Assembly: GCA_945861465.1 (NCBI GenBank)
Contig: CAMAVB010000038.1
Coordinates: forward strand, 1-43,013
Length of the DNA: 43,013 bases
Direction of reading: 5' to 3'
DNA from: Candidatus Kuenenia stuttgartensis
Lineage (GTDB): Bacteria > Planctomycetota > Planctomycetia > Planctomycetales > Planctomycetaceae
Shown here: positions 33,451 through 42,947 of the stretch, one piece after another
Layout of the letters: each line of letters starts with the position of its first letter
Numbering within the stretch: the first letter of the stretch is position 1
Position numbers and translations under genes: made by a program
The notes under the pieces: model-generated
Told to the model about the DNA's origin: nothing
Databases searched by the model: none
The model's input: only the letters and a program-made list of their open reading frames with translations

Positions 33451-34190
33451 TCGAACTGACCAATATCGTCAAACGCTACCAGCAGCATGAAGTCCTGCGA
33501 GGTGTCAGCCTGAAGGTTGCGGACGGTGAAGTCTGCGTGCTGCTGGGACCATCGGGAGGCGGCAAGAGTACACTACTGCGGACAATCAACGGACTGGAAT
33601 CCTTTGATTCCGGATCCATTCGCGTGAGCGATATTGTACTCCACGCAGCGGCAGGGCCGGAACGTGATGCAGCCCTGCTGCAGATTCGGAAGCGCGTGGG
33701 TATGGTGTTCCAGCAGTTCAACCTGTTTCCACACCGATCGGTGCTGGAAAACGTGACGGAAGCACCGATTCACGTTTTGAAGCAGTCCCGAGAAGCCGCC
33801 GTGCAGAACGCGCGACGCATTCTGGCGCGTGTGGGTCTGGCAGACAAGGAGAACGCCCGCCCTGGTTCGTTGTCCGGAGGCCAGCAGCAACGTGTCGCGA
33901 TTGCCCGAACACTGGCCATGAATCCCGAAGCAATTCTGTTCGATGAACCCACCAGCGCGCTTGACCCTCGCACGACCGCCGAAGTGATCAGCGTGATGAC
34001 AGATCTTGCAGCGAGCGGTCAGCGGATGATCGTGGTGACTCACGCGATGTCCTTCGCCCGCACCGTCGCGCACCAGGTCCACATTCTGCACGCCGGTCGA
34101 ATCGCCGAATCAGGTCCTCCTGAACAGATTTTCGAAGCGCCTCAGGAAGCGATCACTCAGGAATTTCTGTCTGAGGCCGCACGGGCATGA
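33447..34190 (+). CDS. Amino-acid ABC transporter ATP-binding protein (GlnQ-like)
   Basis: This 247-residue ATPase has GPSGGGKST, the Q-loop VFQQFNLFPH, signature LSGGQQQR, ILFDEPTSALDP and the switch VVTHAM. The Q-loop sequence and length are typical of polar amino-acid importers. The ATG overlaps the stop of the fused permease gene (ATGA), with AGGAG just upstream, so the two proteins are made together and form the complete importer. Nothing is missing from the catalytic motifs. Confidence 0.93.
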   Translation: MIELTNIVKRYQQHEVLRGVSLKVADGEVCVLLGPSGGGKSTLLRTINGLESFDSGSIRVSDIVLHAAAGPERDAALLQIRKRVGMVFQQFNLFPHRSVLENVTEAPIHVLKQSREAAVQNARRILARVGLADKENARPGSLSGGQQQRVAIARTLAMNPEAILFDEPTSALDPRTTAEVISVMTDLAASGQRMIVVTHAMSFARTVAHQVHILHAGRIAESGPPEQIFEAPQEAITQEFLSEAARA

Positions 34191-34210
34191 GGGTTCAATG
34201 GCGAACAACC

Positions 34211-34240
34211 GGCGAGCGGTAGGGCGTCAGCCCTCCGAGG
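34211..34240. repeat. Single arm of the 30-bp repeat seen in the C39-ABC gene
   Basis: GGCGAGCGG, then GTAGGGCGTCAGCCCT and CCGAGG: matches 15536-15565 and the inverse of 15631-15660 with few changes. It contains a small GGGC/GCCC hairpin and lies just after the ATP-binding gene, where it might act as a 3'-end structure. Confidence 0.75.
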
Positions 34241-34339
34241 AATCACGCGTCCGCTCGAAGTTTGCTGAAAGTTGCGGGAGGATTGCACAGAATTCACAAC
34301 GCAGGGGATGCCTCATTCAGCGTGTGGCGCATGACGTCA

Positions 34340-35476
34340 CTACGACTGCAGCACCGGCAGCACCGGCGCGAGTCGCTGTGGAGAGTATTCGGCGACCTGA
34401 TCGATGTAATCGTAAAACACGTTGCGCTGCCTGGGAATATAACCAACGTTCTCAATGCAACGGCGAATCCCGTCCACCGTCAGGTGGTGAACGGTGCCCG
34501 CCTGAGAAACGACGTTCTCCTCGATCATCAGACTGCCCATGTCGTTCGCGCCAAAGAGCAGAGCCATTTGCCCAACTTTTTCACCCTGCGTTACCCACGA
34601 CGACTGGATATTCGGGATGTTGTCCAGATACAGCCGACTGACGGCCTGCGTCTTCAGATATTCAAAAGCTCCGGCGGGCGGGATGTGCGCCATGTCGGTG
34701 TGGTCCGGCTGAAACGTCCAGCAGATGAACGCCGTAAAACCACCGGTTTCATCCTGTAACTGACGAACACGTTCCAGATGCTCAATCCGCTCTGCAAGCG
34801 TTTCGATATGACCAAACATCATCGTCGCCGTTGATCGTCCGCCCAATTCATGCCAGACGCGCATGACGTTAAGCCAGTCGTCGGTCAGCACTTTACCGCG
34901 GGTCATCTCCTTGCGGACTCGATCGACAAGGATCTCACCACCACCGCCCGGCAAACTTCCCAGGCCCGCAGCTTTGAGTCGTTCCAGTACGGTCTTCAGC
35001 GGCAGCTTGCTGATCTTCGTGAAGTGATGAATCTCGGGCGGACTAAATCCATGAATGTTGATCTGCGGAAAATGTTTTCGCATTGTCCGGAGAGTCTCTT
35101 CGTACCACTCAAGCGGCAGCTTTGGATGCAATCCGCCCTGCAGCAGAATCTGATCGCCGCCAAGTTCGACAGTTTCCTCGATCTTTTTCAGCAGAGTTTC
35201 GATGGGCAATACGTAGACTTCAGCATGATCGGGGGGGCGGTAGAACGCACAAAAGTCGCAGACCGCCGTGCAGGCGTTGGTATAATTGATGTTGCGATCG
35301 ATGTTGTAAGTGCGAAAGGGCTCAGGATGCAGACGCATTGTGACGGCGTTTGCCGCAGCACCGATGCCTGCCAAATCGTGCGACTGCAGCAGTACAAGAC
35401 CCTCTTCAGGCGTTAGTCGGTCACCGGCCACGGCTTTCTCAAGCAGTGACGAAATCTCGGAAGACAATATCGACAT
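34340..35476 (-). CDS. mqnC: Cyclic dehypoxanthinyl futalosine synthase (radical SAM)
   Basis: This 378-residue enzyme carries the radical-SAM cysteines CTAVCDFC (Cys69, Cys73, Cys76), GGLHPKLPLEWYEE and the MqnC-typical LPGGGGEILVDRVR and ENVVSQAGT. It converts dehypoxanthine futalosine to the cyclic form in the futalosine route to menaquinone. It overlaps the upstream mqnA gene by 38 bases on the same strand. The related MqnE was considered, but the GGGGE motif and the mqnA neighbour fit MqnC better. Confidence 0.9.
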   Translation of the reverse strand: MSILSSEISSLLEKAVAGDRLTPEEGLVLLQSHDLAGIGAAANAVTMRLHPEPFRTYNIDRNINYTNACTAVCDFCAFYRPPDHAEVYVLPIETLLKKIEETVELGGDQILLQGGLHPKLPLEWYEETLRTMRKHFPQINIHGFSPPEIHHFTKISKLPLKTVLERLKAAGLGSLPGGGGEILVDRVRKEMTRGKVLTDDWLNVMRVWHELGGRSTATMMFGHIETLAERIEHLERVRQLQDETGGFTAFICWTFQPDHTDMAHIPPAGAFEYLKTQAVSRLYLDNIPNIQSSWVTQGEKVGQMALLFGANDMGSLMIEENVVSQAGTVHHLTVDGIRRCIENVGYIPRQRNVFYDYIDQVAEYSPQRLAPVLPVLQS

Positions 35477-36269
35477 CAGGTTTCACCAGTTTGTGCTGAG
35501 CCGCCAGTTCGCAGAACAATTTTAATCCACTGCGTTCGGCGGACGTCATGTGATAGTGCAGGTTTCTTGTGAGATAGTTGTAGGCGGCCGATTGTGTGAG
35601 GCCCAGTCGCGGAGCTTCTTCAGCAGCGATCTCCCCAATCCGTTCAAGTCCCAGATCGCGTGCGTGTGACAGGATGTCGTCGATCCCGTCGGTGTTGGCT
35701 TCCTGTCGAGCGACCCACATCGCGAACACGAATGGCAGCCCTGTCCAGTCGTACCAGACCTGTCCAAGGTCCATCACTTCTACGAAAGATTCTGCGGGAT
35801 CATGCATCGCGCGGTCACCGATCAGCAGCACAGCGTCTGCCGTGCTGTCATGCGTCGTCGATTCCATCTTCAGCGCTTCGGTCTGTGGAATCACGCCGTA
35901 GCGGTCAGCCAGAATGACTTTCGTTAATGCCGCACTCGTGCGAGACCCTTCGTCGAGGGCGAGCCTGCGAATGTTGCCCGGGTGCACGCGACAATATAGC
36001 TTGACGCTGAGCACTGCGCCCCGCGCGGCGACACAAGCATCCGAAACGACTTCGTAACCCGGACGGCGAAAGTACTCCACAGACGGGATCAACGCCACGT
36101 CCAGACGTCCGGCAGACAAGGAGTCAGCTAATCGACTCGGATAGTCCAATACCAGATTCGCTGACGGCAGAAGTTCATCTAAACCCTCAATTAGTGGACG
36201 GGCGTTCAGGTATCGTACGGCCCCAATTTGGAGTTGCTGCGTCAACGAACCGTGTTGCAGTGTTGTCAT
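35439..36269 (-). CDS. mqnA: Chorismate dehydratase
   Basis: About 276 residues of the MqnA family, which removes water from chorismate at the start of the futalosine menaquinone pathway. Family marks are GAVRYLNARPL at the N-terminus, LDVALIPSVEYFR, LDEGSRTSAALTK and DAVLLIGDRAM. I start at ATG 36269, about 15 codons before the conserved GAVRYLN. A longer frame from GTG 36326 exists, and neither start has a strong ribosome site. The overlap with mqnC implies co-transcription. Confidence 0.9.
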   Translation of the reverse strand: MTTLQHGSLTQQLQIGAVRYLNARPLIEGLDELLPSANLVLDYPSRLADSLSAGRLDVALIPSVEYFRRPGYEVVSDACVAARGAVLSVKLYCRVHPGNIRRLALDEGSRTSAALTKVILADRYGVIPQTEALKMESTTHDSTADAVLLIGDRAMHDPAESFVEVMDLGQVWYDWTGLPFVFAMWVARQEANTDGIDDILSHARDLGLERIGEIAAEEAPRLGLTQSAAYNYLTRNLHYHMTSAERSGLKLFCELAAQHKLVKPDVDIVFRDFVTA

Positions 36270-36422
36270 AGTTTGAAACAGAGTAAAAAACGGGGATTCA
36301 TTCCCAACAATTGCCTGATGGGTCACAGTATAGGGACGGCCCGAGCCCGCTCAACTGTTCGACTGAAAATCATTTTGGGTTGTCCCATTTTTTGTTTGAC
36401 ATTTTCGCCACTTGGAAACCGT

Positions 36423-36450
36423 ATTCCACCGCAATTGTTAACGGTGGAAT
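36423..36450. promoter_or_regulatory. Perfect 9-bp inverted repeat before the homoserine dehydrogenase gene
   Basis: ATTCCACCG (36423-36431) and CGGTGGAAT (36442-36450), 10-base spacer, 24 bases before the ATG. Could be an operator or leader hairpin controlling the gene. Confidence 0.45.
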
Positions 36451-36474
36451 TGAATTTGCGCCTAAGGATTGCCA

Positions 36475-37785
36475 ATGACCCAACGCCCGGATCTGAATAT
36501 TGCACTGATCGGCTGTGGCACGGTCGGGACGGGAGTGGTGAAAATCCTGCAGTCATCAAAGGAATTGCTGCGGCAGCGGACGGGGCGCTGCATTCAACTT
36601 CGTCGCGTGGTGGTTAAAAACGTGGCGAAGCAGCGGGACGTCGATTTTGGCAGTCTCCCCGTGTCGAACGACATTTGCACGGTGACCGACGACCCGGAAG
36701 TTCAGCTGGCTATTTATGTTGTCGGCGGGATCAGTCCGTCGCGTGAGGATGTCACACGGCTGCTGAAGTCTGGTAAAGATGTGATCACAGCCAACAAGGC
36801 ACTGCTGTACGCCCACGGTGCGGAGTTATGCGAGCTGGCGGGAAAACTGAATCGCACGATTTGTTTTGAAGCGGCCGTCTCGGGTGGGATTCCGATTATT
36901 TCTGCGGTGAACACTGCGTTGACCGCCAATCGGATTGTCTCAATTGAAGCGATCCTGAACGGGACCAGCAATTTTATTCTCACACGCATGCTCGATCGTC
37001 GCGAAACGTACGATGCCGTGCTGGCGGAAGCTCAGGCGCGAGGCTATGCGGAAGCCGATCCGGCGATGGACGTGGATGGCACCGATGCGGCTCAAAAGTT
37101 ATCGATCCTGACTCAACTGGCGTACGGCACGCGCGTGTCGCTTGAGGACATCGTACGACAGGGCATTCAACAGATCGAATTGCTGGATCTGCTGGTCGCC
37201 GCAGAATTGGGCTACCGCGTGAAGCTGCTGGCAACATCGCGGCTGGCGAAAGAGCGTCTGGAAGTTTCCGTGCAGCCGACCCTTGTTCGCGCGAACCGTG
37301 CGATCGGGATGACCAGCGGAGCCGACAACATCGTGTCGATTGAAGGTGATGCTGTGGGAGTGCTTCGATTCTCCGGCGCGGGTGCCGGTCAGATGCCGAC
37401 AGCGTCCGCCGTGATGGCAGACGTCATTGACTATGCCACAGGCCGCGCGGCGATTACGTTTCAGTCTATCCTGCGATTGCAGGGGCAGAAACCCGTACAG
37501 CTTCAGCCTCAGGAAGAACTTAGCCGCCGCTATTACCTGCGTTTCACAGTCGCCGACCAACCGCATGTGCTGGCCGATATCGCCGACATTCTGGGTCGCA
37601 ATGAAATCAGTATCAGCAGTGTGCGTCAGGATGAAACAGACGATCTTGACAACGAATCCGGTGTCGCACGACTGGTGATCATGACGCACCGCACCACCGA
37701 AGGCCGCCTGCGAAACGCCGACCGCGAAATCGCCGAATTGCCATCAATTCGCGGCGATCGCATTCGCATGCCGATTGCAGATTGA
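36475..37785 (+). CDS. hom: Homoserine dehydrogenase with ACT domain
   Basis: About 436 residues. It reduces aspartate semialdehyde to homoserine for threonine and methionine synthesis. The Rossmann motif IALIGCGTVGTGV, the catalytic-domain VITANKALL, EAAVSGGIPII, LNGTSNFILTRM and EADPAMDVDGTDAAQKL are all present. A C-terminal ACT domain (about 350-430) suggests feedback control, usually by threonine. The ATG at 36475 has AAGG seven bases upstream; an earlier TTG is possible. A perfect inverted repeat sits in the leader. It is transcribed alone and divergent from mqnA. Confidence 0.94.
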   Translation: MTQRPDLNIALIGCGTVGTGVVKILQSSKELLRQRTGRCIQLRRVVVKNVAKQRDVDFGSLPVSNDICTVTDDPEVQLAIYVVGGISPSREDVTRLLKSGKDVITANKALLYAHGAELCELAGKLNRTICFEAAVSGGIPIISAVNTALTANRIVSIEAILNGTSNFILTRMLDRRETYDAVLAEAQARGYAEADPAMDVDGTDAAQKLSILTQLAYGTRVSLEDIVRQGIQQIELLDLLVAAELGYRVKLLATSRLAKERLEVSVQPTLVRANRAIGMTSGADNIVSIEGDAVGVLRFSGAGAGQMPTASAVMADVIDYATGRAAITFQSILRLQGQKPVQLQPQEELSRRYYLRFTVADQPHVLADIADILGRNEISISSVRQDETDDLDNESGVARLVIMTHRTTEGRLRNADREIAELPSIRGDRIRMPIAD

Positions 37786-38315
37786 ATGCCAGATTTCCTA
37801 TTCAGGGACTTCGACTGCACGGCGAGCCAATCCCTCAGCCGACGGAGCGGCTCGCCTACGTAGGTTCGTCGCTCCGTCGGCGGACATCTGTCGCATTTCA
37901 AGAAACTTCTCACGAAAACAAAACTCTAAACGTTTGCGTAACCGTTCACGACATTTCGAGAAAGACAGTTTAAACCACAGATGGACACGGATGAACCTGG
38001 CGCGAGCTTCGCCCGCAACCCAAAGCGGATGGCCACGAAAAACGCAAAAAGGCACAAAACGTTTCAGTCGTTTGTGTCGGTCGCTGACTTTTATTGTTGA
38101 GCTCTACTTCTTGTGTGTCTTTGTGTTTTTTGTGGCAATCCATCCGTCGCACAACAGATGGGTATCAAACAACTTGAGCAACTGAAGTGCGGAAATCTTC
38201 GCGGTAAGACAAGACTTCAGTCGTTAGTAGTACAGATTGACTGTTGATATTTATCTGTGTGAATTTGTGTTTATCTGTGGTTCCTTGCGCAGGTTTCGTT
38301 CTGAGGCGTGAACGG
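37786..38315. other. Intergenic region, mostly unexplained
   Basis: No gene seen over about 530 bases. It contains a hairpin-like stretch near 37840-37890, an inverted copy of the TTGCGGGCGAAGC unit (37996-38018) and AT-rich segments of low complexity such as the runs near 38100-38145 and 38250-38290. Confidence 0.5.
37996..38018. repeat. Third TTGCGGGCGAAGC hairpin unit, inverted
   Basis: The inverse reads TTGCGGGCGAAGCTCGCG, matching the two units at 12468-12523 with small changes. Single hairpin in the gap after the homoserine dehydrogenase gene. Confidence 0.6.
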
Positions 38316-38537
38316 TTACACGTTTGCGGAACTGAGAACCCGCAGAAGATTTTTCAGTGCCATGCCTGCGAAGGCAAATTTCGCGGCAGCCTGCTGACCC
38401 TGATGCACGGATTCCTGACATCGTCGAAACCCACCGGCGGCAAATTGAAGAGCGATGAATTCCAGCGAGTCAAGAAAGTTCTGGCCGGCATCAGCCAGCC
38501 CGTCGCGAGCCGCAAGGCGCTAGTGCTTTGTCAGTGA
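38316..38537 (+). pseudogene. Zinc-finger (CHC2-like) protein fragment
   Basis: The frame reads CGTENPQKIFQCHACEGKF, then LLTLMHGFL and a Lys-rich end, resembling the later Cys pairs of a CHC2/primase-type zinc finger followed by its short helix. Upstream residues in the same frame do not look coding and no start fits, so this is a remnant cut at its 5' end. It may derive from a mobile element primase; that is a guess. Confidence 0.35.
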
Positions 38538-38550
38538 TGGATTGATGGGT

Positions 38551-38616
38551 TGTGTGCCACTGGCTCTGCCAGTGCTCTATCCCGATGAAGAACACTGGCA
38601 GAGCCAGTGGCACACA
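38551..38616. repeat. Perfect 24-bp inverted repeat
   Basis: Arms 38551-38574 and 38593-38616 (GTGTGCCACTGGC...CCAGTG and exact inverse) around an 18-base spacer. Each arm also holds a smaller CACTGGC/GCCAGTG hairpin. Confidence 0.85.
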
Positions 38617-38646
38617 TCAGAGCACGGTTGACGATGCACTAGCGGA

Positions 38647-38890
38647 CTGTTGATTTAGGGACGATCTGGAGTGTTTTCGTTTAACCCCAATACCGTTCAA
38701 TTATTGAAAGTAGTAGGCACACTCCGTGTGCCGCAACCATTGAAAAGCATAGCTTTTCGAGTCTGGGCGGACGGCACACGGAGTGTGCCTGCTACTTTTT
38801 GAACGGTATTGCGTTTAACCCGATGCCGTAGGCGATGCGTTCCGGTGGCATTCCTCCCCTTTGGGTCGGGTTAAACGATTAAATCCACAG
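38647..38890. repeat. CTGTTGATT / AATCCACAG element, copy 2, interrupted
   Basis: The left part (38647-38687) aligns with 18980-19019, and the right part ends GTTAAACGATTAAATC like 19067-19082. A 124-bp element with a 10-bp duplication interrupts it at 38688-38811. Confidence 0.7.
38688..38811. mobile_element. 124-bp MITE with 13-bp TIRs and a 10-bp target duplication
   Basis: The terminal repeats CAATACCGTTCAA and TTGAACGGTATTG are perfect inverses. The element is flanked by identical CGTTTAACCC at 38678-38687 and 38812-38821. Inside, GTAGTAGGCACAC-TCC-GTGTGCC (38710-38732) faces its inverse GGCACACGGAGTGTGCCTGCTAC (38773-38795). This is direct evidence of an insertion event. Confidence 0.85.
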
Positions 38891-38898
38891 ACCGCTTG

Positions 38899-38990
38899 CG
38901 TCGGTAGAGCCCCCCGGTTTGGCAACTATAAGACACAAACATACGGCGAACAGGCCCCCATCGGCTTCATGCCGATGGAGCCCGGTTTGA
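38899..38990. repeat. Two GGTTTG hairpin units, relatives of 5846-6080
   Basis: The unit near 38952-38986 has an ATCGGC/GCCGAT hairpin, GGAGCCCGGTTTGA and CTAC at the end. A partial unit precedes it at 38899-38930. Compared with the 5.9-kb copies the stem bases have changed in pairs. Confidence 0.6.
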
Positions 38991-38997
38991 AAACTAC

Positions 38998-39196
38998 AGA
39001 GCCAAAGACCTTCCAGCGAAACTACGCAATCCGAAGTGTCGGTGCTGCTACACTTGGCGTTGTCGAAGAATACGTTGCGAAGCAAACGGATCATCATCCG
39101 ATGGCTGATCTTCGGGTTCGGGATCTGCTCCAAAAATACCAAAGGACGTATCCCGACGTTGATTTGAGTCAGCCTGCCGTCAGTTCCCATGGCTAA
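38998..39196 (+). pseudogene. C-terminal fragment of a Y1-type (IS200-like) transposase
   Basis: The frame reads RNYAIRSVGAATLGVVEEYVAKQTDHHPMAD, then VRDLLQKYQ and PDVDLSQP. EYVAKQ fits the Tyr-x3-Gln helix that carries the catalytic tyrosine in Y1 transposases, and the following HHPMAD...YQ...DVDLS pattern resembles planctomycete proteins of that group as I remember them. The HUH part is missing, so it is a remnant. Its N-terminal extension to 38861 is repeat sequence. Confidence 0.4.
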
Positions 39197-39270
39197 TACA
39201 AAACAATCGTACCTGCCGGAACGGCGCTCCGCCTGGTCCGGCCTACCCCAAAAACAAGTCTTTACAATGC

Positions 39271-39305
39271 AAAAAAGGAGCCTCAGCATCGCGCTGAGGC
39301 TCCTT
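39271..39305 (-). terminator. Rho-independent terminator of the DUF1559 gene
   Basis: On the minus strand, AAGGAGCCTCAG pairs with CTGAGGCTCCTT (12 bp, 7-base loop) and is followed by a run of six T. It lies about 40 bases after the stop of the DUF1559 gene. It is the clearest terminator in the window. Confidence 0.92.
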
Positions 39306-39342
39306 CTGCAAATCGTGATAATCTAATTGCAATTTCTTCAGA

Positions 39343-40449
<1,107 letters not shown>

Positions 40450-40623
40450 GCGTTTCTCCAATAAAGTTACAAAGTTGCCCTGAAAATTCGGGGCGTTAAA
40501 CAGTCCGTGTTGGATAGTGGCACAATTCTCAATATTTTCAAGAGAGACTTTATTTTTTGAGCGTAAATGTGCAAAATCTGTGCATCTGTTGAAGAAAGCC
40601 TATTCGAAAGTTCAGAGCAATCC

Positions 40624-41097
40624 ATGAAAACATCAATCGTCGCCCTATTCGCTCTTGCATTCATTGTCGGATGCGGAGGTGGCCCGAAGACTCCGCGTGA
40701 GCCAGTCTTTCCCGTCCATGGAACAGTCAAGTACAACGGCGAACCGGTTGTCGGGGCAGACGTGACGTTTACGTCCGAAACATCAAAGCGGAGTGCGTTT
40801 GGACGAACTGACGAAAAAGGCGTTTATCACCTAACGACCTTCAGTGGAAACGATGGAGCTGTGGAAGGAAAACAATCTGTGATCATCGTGAAGACCCTGC
40901 CAGCCACCGCCAGCACGCCAGCAGCTGATATTGAGTCAGCGGAGTACGTTCCGCCAGGTTACGAAACAACGCCTGTGGCCGTTGAAGAACCAAAAATGCA
41001 GATACCCGCGAAGTATGCTGCAGCGGAGACATCGGGACTGTTGGCCGTCGTCAATCCTGATTCGGACAATGAGAACAACTTCAATCTGGTCGATTGA
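40624..41097 (+). CDS. Small lipoprotein with carboxypeptidase-regulatory-like fold
   Basis: This 157-residue protein has a short signal ending in the lipobox IVGC (Cys17), then a Gly/Pro-rich linker and a beta-sandwich pattern, VHGTVKYNGEPVVGADVTF and FGRTDEKGVYHL, of the kind found in the carboxypeptidase regulatory-like group. It is predicted to be anchored in a membrane after lipidation. It is divergent from the DUF1559 gene. Such lipoproteins are often next to DUF1559 genes in planctomycetes; function is unknown. Confidence 0.85.
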   Translation: MKTSIVALFALAFIVGCGGGPKTPREPVFPVHGTVKYNGEPVVGADVTFTSETSKRSAFGRTDEKGVYHLTTFSGNDGAVEGKQSVIIVKTLPATASTPAADIESAEYVPPGYETTPVAVEEPKMQIPAKYAAAETSGLLAVVNPDSDNENNFNLVD

Positions 41098-41262
41098 TGT
41101 TTCAGGTTTCAGGTCGCAGGTTGCAGGTTGCAATGAAGGCATTGTGAATTGAAATTTGAGATTTGAAATTTCAGATTCAATTGATCCTGCAAATGACTCG
41201 CGTGCATTGTCCTTGAGGTCCACGTGACGTGTTGATCGTGCAACTTGCAACTTGCAGAGCGT
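41098..41262. repeat. Heptamer-like run and AT-rich palindrome
   Basis: Tandem TTCAGGT/TGCAGGT heptamers at about 41098-41133, an AAATTTGAGATTTGAAATTT stretch (41149-41178, relative of 20841-20880) and the roughly inverse TGCAACTTGCAACTTGC at about 41238-41255. Confidence 0.6.
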
Positions 41263-41275
41263 CGTTTGACATAGG

Positions 41276-41302
41276 CTCATCACGGCGGAGCGTGATGGCT
41301 AC
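41276..41302. repeat. Single GTAGCC hairpin, inverted
   Basis: The inverse reads GTAGCC with a CATCACG/CGTGATG-type stem. Directly upstream of the APC permease gene. Confidence 0.65.
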
Positions 41303-41328
41303 TTTGCAGCCAGCCGAAAGTTCCTCTC

Positions 41329-42735
41329 TTGATCCCGTCCAACTTGTCAGCAGCACCTGAAGAACGCACCCTGGCGACCCGCACCGAACTCGTGCGCGGG
41401 CTGGGATTGCCGCAGTCGATCGCACTGAACATTTCGAACATGGTCGGCATCGGGCCATTTATCACGATCCCGGGTTTCATCGCCGCGATGCATGGGCCTC
41501 AGGCGCTGATTGCCTGGGTGGTCGCGGCAGTGCTTGTCATCTGCGACGGACTTGTCTGGAGCGAACTGGGAGCTGCTCTGCCAGGCAGTGGCGGAACCTA
41601 CCATTTTCTGCGTGAGATCTTTGGCAAGCGGGATTCCGGATGGCAAAGGATGCTGCCGTTTCTGTTTGTGTGGCAGTTTCTTGTGAGCGGCACGATGGAA
41701 GTCGCGTCCGGCTACATTGGAGCCATGCCATACGTCGAATTCATCTTCCCGGGACTGTCCGAGACGCTTCACACATGGCGTATTCCCGGTGGGACGAGCA
41801 CCCTCGCAGCGTGTTGCTGCCTGCTTGTGACATGGATGCTGTCTCGCCGGATCAACGTCATCGGTTGGTTTGGCATCGTGCTCTGCACCGGAACGATCCT
41901 GACCGTGGTGATCGTCATTGTTTCCGGGCTGACGCATTTCAACGCCTCACTGCTGACACTTCCGCCGGATGCTTTTAAGATCGATGGCAAATGGGTCAAC
42001 GGCCTCGGTGCGGCGATGCTGATCGCGATCTATGACTATCTGGGCTATTACAATATCTGCCACCTTGGCGAAGAAGTACGTGATCCCGGCAGGACAATCC
42101 CGCGCGCTGTGATTACATCGGTTGTCGTTGTCGCTGCGGTGTATCTCCTGATGAATGTGTCAATCATCGCCGTCATTCCATGGGAACAGGCGATGAAGTC
42201 AGACCAGATCGCGTCACTGTTTATGGAAACACTGTACGGTCGGCGGATTGCTGTCCTCTTTACAGGACTGATTCTCTGGACAGTTCTGGCATGCATGTTC
42301 GCGATCACGCTCGGGTATTCAAGAATTCCATTCGCGGCAGCAACGAACGGAGATTTTCTCGCAGTCTTTGCGCGTGTCCATCCGACAAAACGGTATCCGA
42401 TCGTGTCATTGTGGACACTGGGCTTCCTGACCGCGATCTTCTGCTACCTTCCACTGCAGACTGTCATTGAGACGGCTGTCACTGTGCGGATTCTGGTGCA
42501 GTTCGTGGCGCAGATTTTTGGCCTGCATGTGCTGCGTACGACTCGACCGGATGTCGTGATGCCGTTCCGCATGTGGCTCTACCCGCTGCCCAGCCTGATC
42601 GCGCTGCTCGGATGGCTGTTTGTCCTCGGAACTCGACTGAAACTGCTGGGGACGGCGATTGGAGTTATCGTCAGTGGAATCGTCGTTTATCACATATTCC
42701 TGGCGAAGTCTGCCGCCAAATCCAGCCCGTCGTGA
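41329..42735 (+). CDS. APC-family amino-acid permease
   Basis: About 468 residues with twelve membrane helices and the APC-superfamily start (LGLPQSIALNISNMVGIGPFITIPGFIAA) and SELGAALPGSGGTYHFLRE. Such proteins import or exchange amino acids or amines across the inner membrane. No ATG precedes the first helix, so a TTG start at 41329 or a nearby downstream TTG is needed; the first ATG would cut into helix 1. The gene is single, with a GTAGCC hairpin just upstream. Substrate cannot be named from sequence. Confidence 0.88.
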   Translation: MIPSNLSAAPEERTLATRTELVRGLGLPQSIALNISNMVGIGPFITIPGFIAAMHGPQALIAWVVAAVLVICDGLVWSELGAALPGSGGTYHFLREIFGKRDSGWQRMLPFLFVWQFLVSGTMEVASGYIGAMPYVEFIFPGLSETLHTWRIPGGTSTLAACCCLLVTWMLSRRINVIGWFGIVLCTGTILTVVIVIVSGLTHFNASLLTLPPDAFKIDGKWVNGLGAAMLIAIYDYLGYYNICHLGEEVRDPGRTIPRAVITSVVVVAAVYLLMNVSIIAVIPWEQAMKSDQIASLFMETLYGRRIAVLFTGLILWTVLACMFAITLGYSRIPFAAATNGDFLAVFARVHPTKRYPIVSLWTLGFLTAIFCYLPLQTVIETAVTVRILVQFVAQIFGLHVLRTTRPDVVMPFRMWLYPLPSLIALLGWLFVLGTRLKLLGTAIGVIVSGIVVYHIFLAKSAAKSSPS

Positions 42736-42772
42736 GATATTATGCGACCGATCGGAATTGATGAATTTCTTT

Positions 42773-42850
42773 GGCGAGCGGGGGATGTCAATCCCCTGAT
42801 TGACCGCGTGGACACTGCAAAAATCAGGGGACTTACGTCCCCCGCTCGCC
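42773..42850. repeat. 29-bp inverted repeat after the permease gene
   Basis: Arms 42773-42801 and 42822-42850 (GGCGAGCGGGGGA...CCCCTGATT and inverse, a few mismatches), 20-base spacer. A strong hairpin 38 bases after the stop codon. Confidence 0.75.
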
Positions 42851-42921
42851 GAACGCAGCCTCCGTCCAACCGTCCTGAGACAGAAGTGACTGGCCCGTTG
42901 CAACGAGCGGCAGAGAGCGGC

Positions 42922-42947
42922 GTTTCTTTCGCGGAGCGAAAGACGAC
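42922..42947. repeat. Hairpin related to the GTAGCC family
   Basis: The inverse reads GTCGTCTTTCGC-TCC-GCGAAAG: the same TCC loop and layout with a diverged head. The preceding CTGAGACAGAAGTGAC (about 42884-42899) resembles the end of the GGAC/AGAAATA elements. No gene seen from 42851 to the end of the window. Confidence 0.5.

Larger units (their letters stand above)
38538..39342. other. Nested repeat cluster with a transposase scrap
   Basis: In order: a 24-bp perfect inverted repeat (38551-38616), an inverted-repeat element (38647-38890) interrupted by a 124-bp element with target duplication (38688-38811), two hairpin units (38899-38990), a Y1-transposase-like fragment (about 39000-39196) and a terminator (39271-39305). 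No intact gene. Confidence 0.75.

Noticed and set aside
38861-38997. N-terminal part of the 111-codon frame containing the transposase scrap
   Set aside because: This part is translated hairpin repeat (relatives at 5846-6080), so only the later part is kept as a gene fragment.
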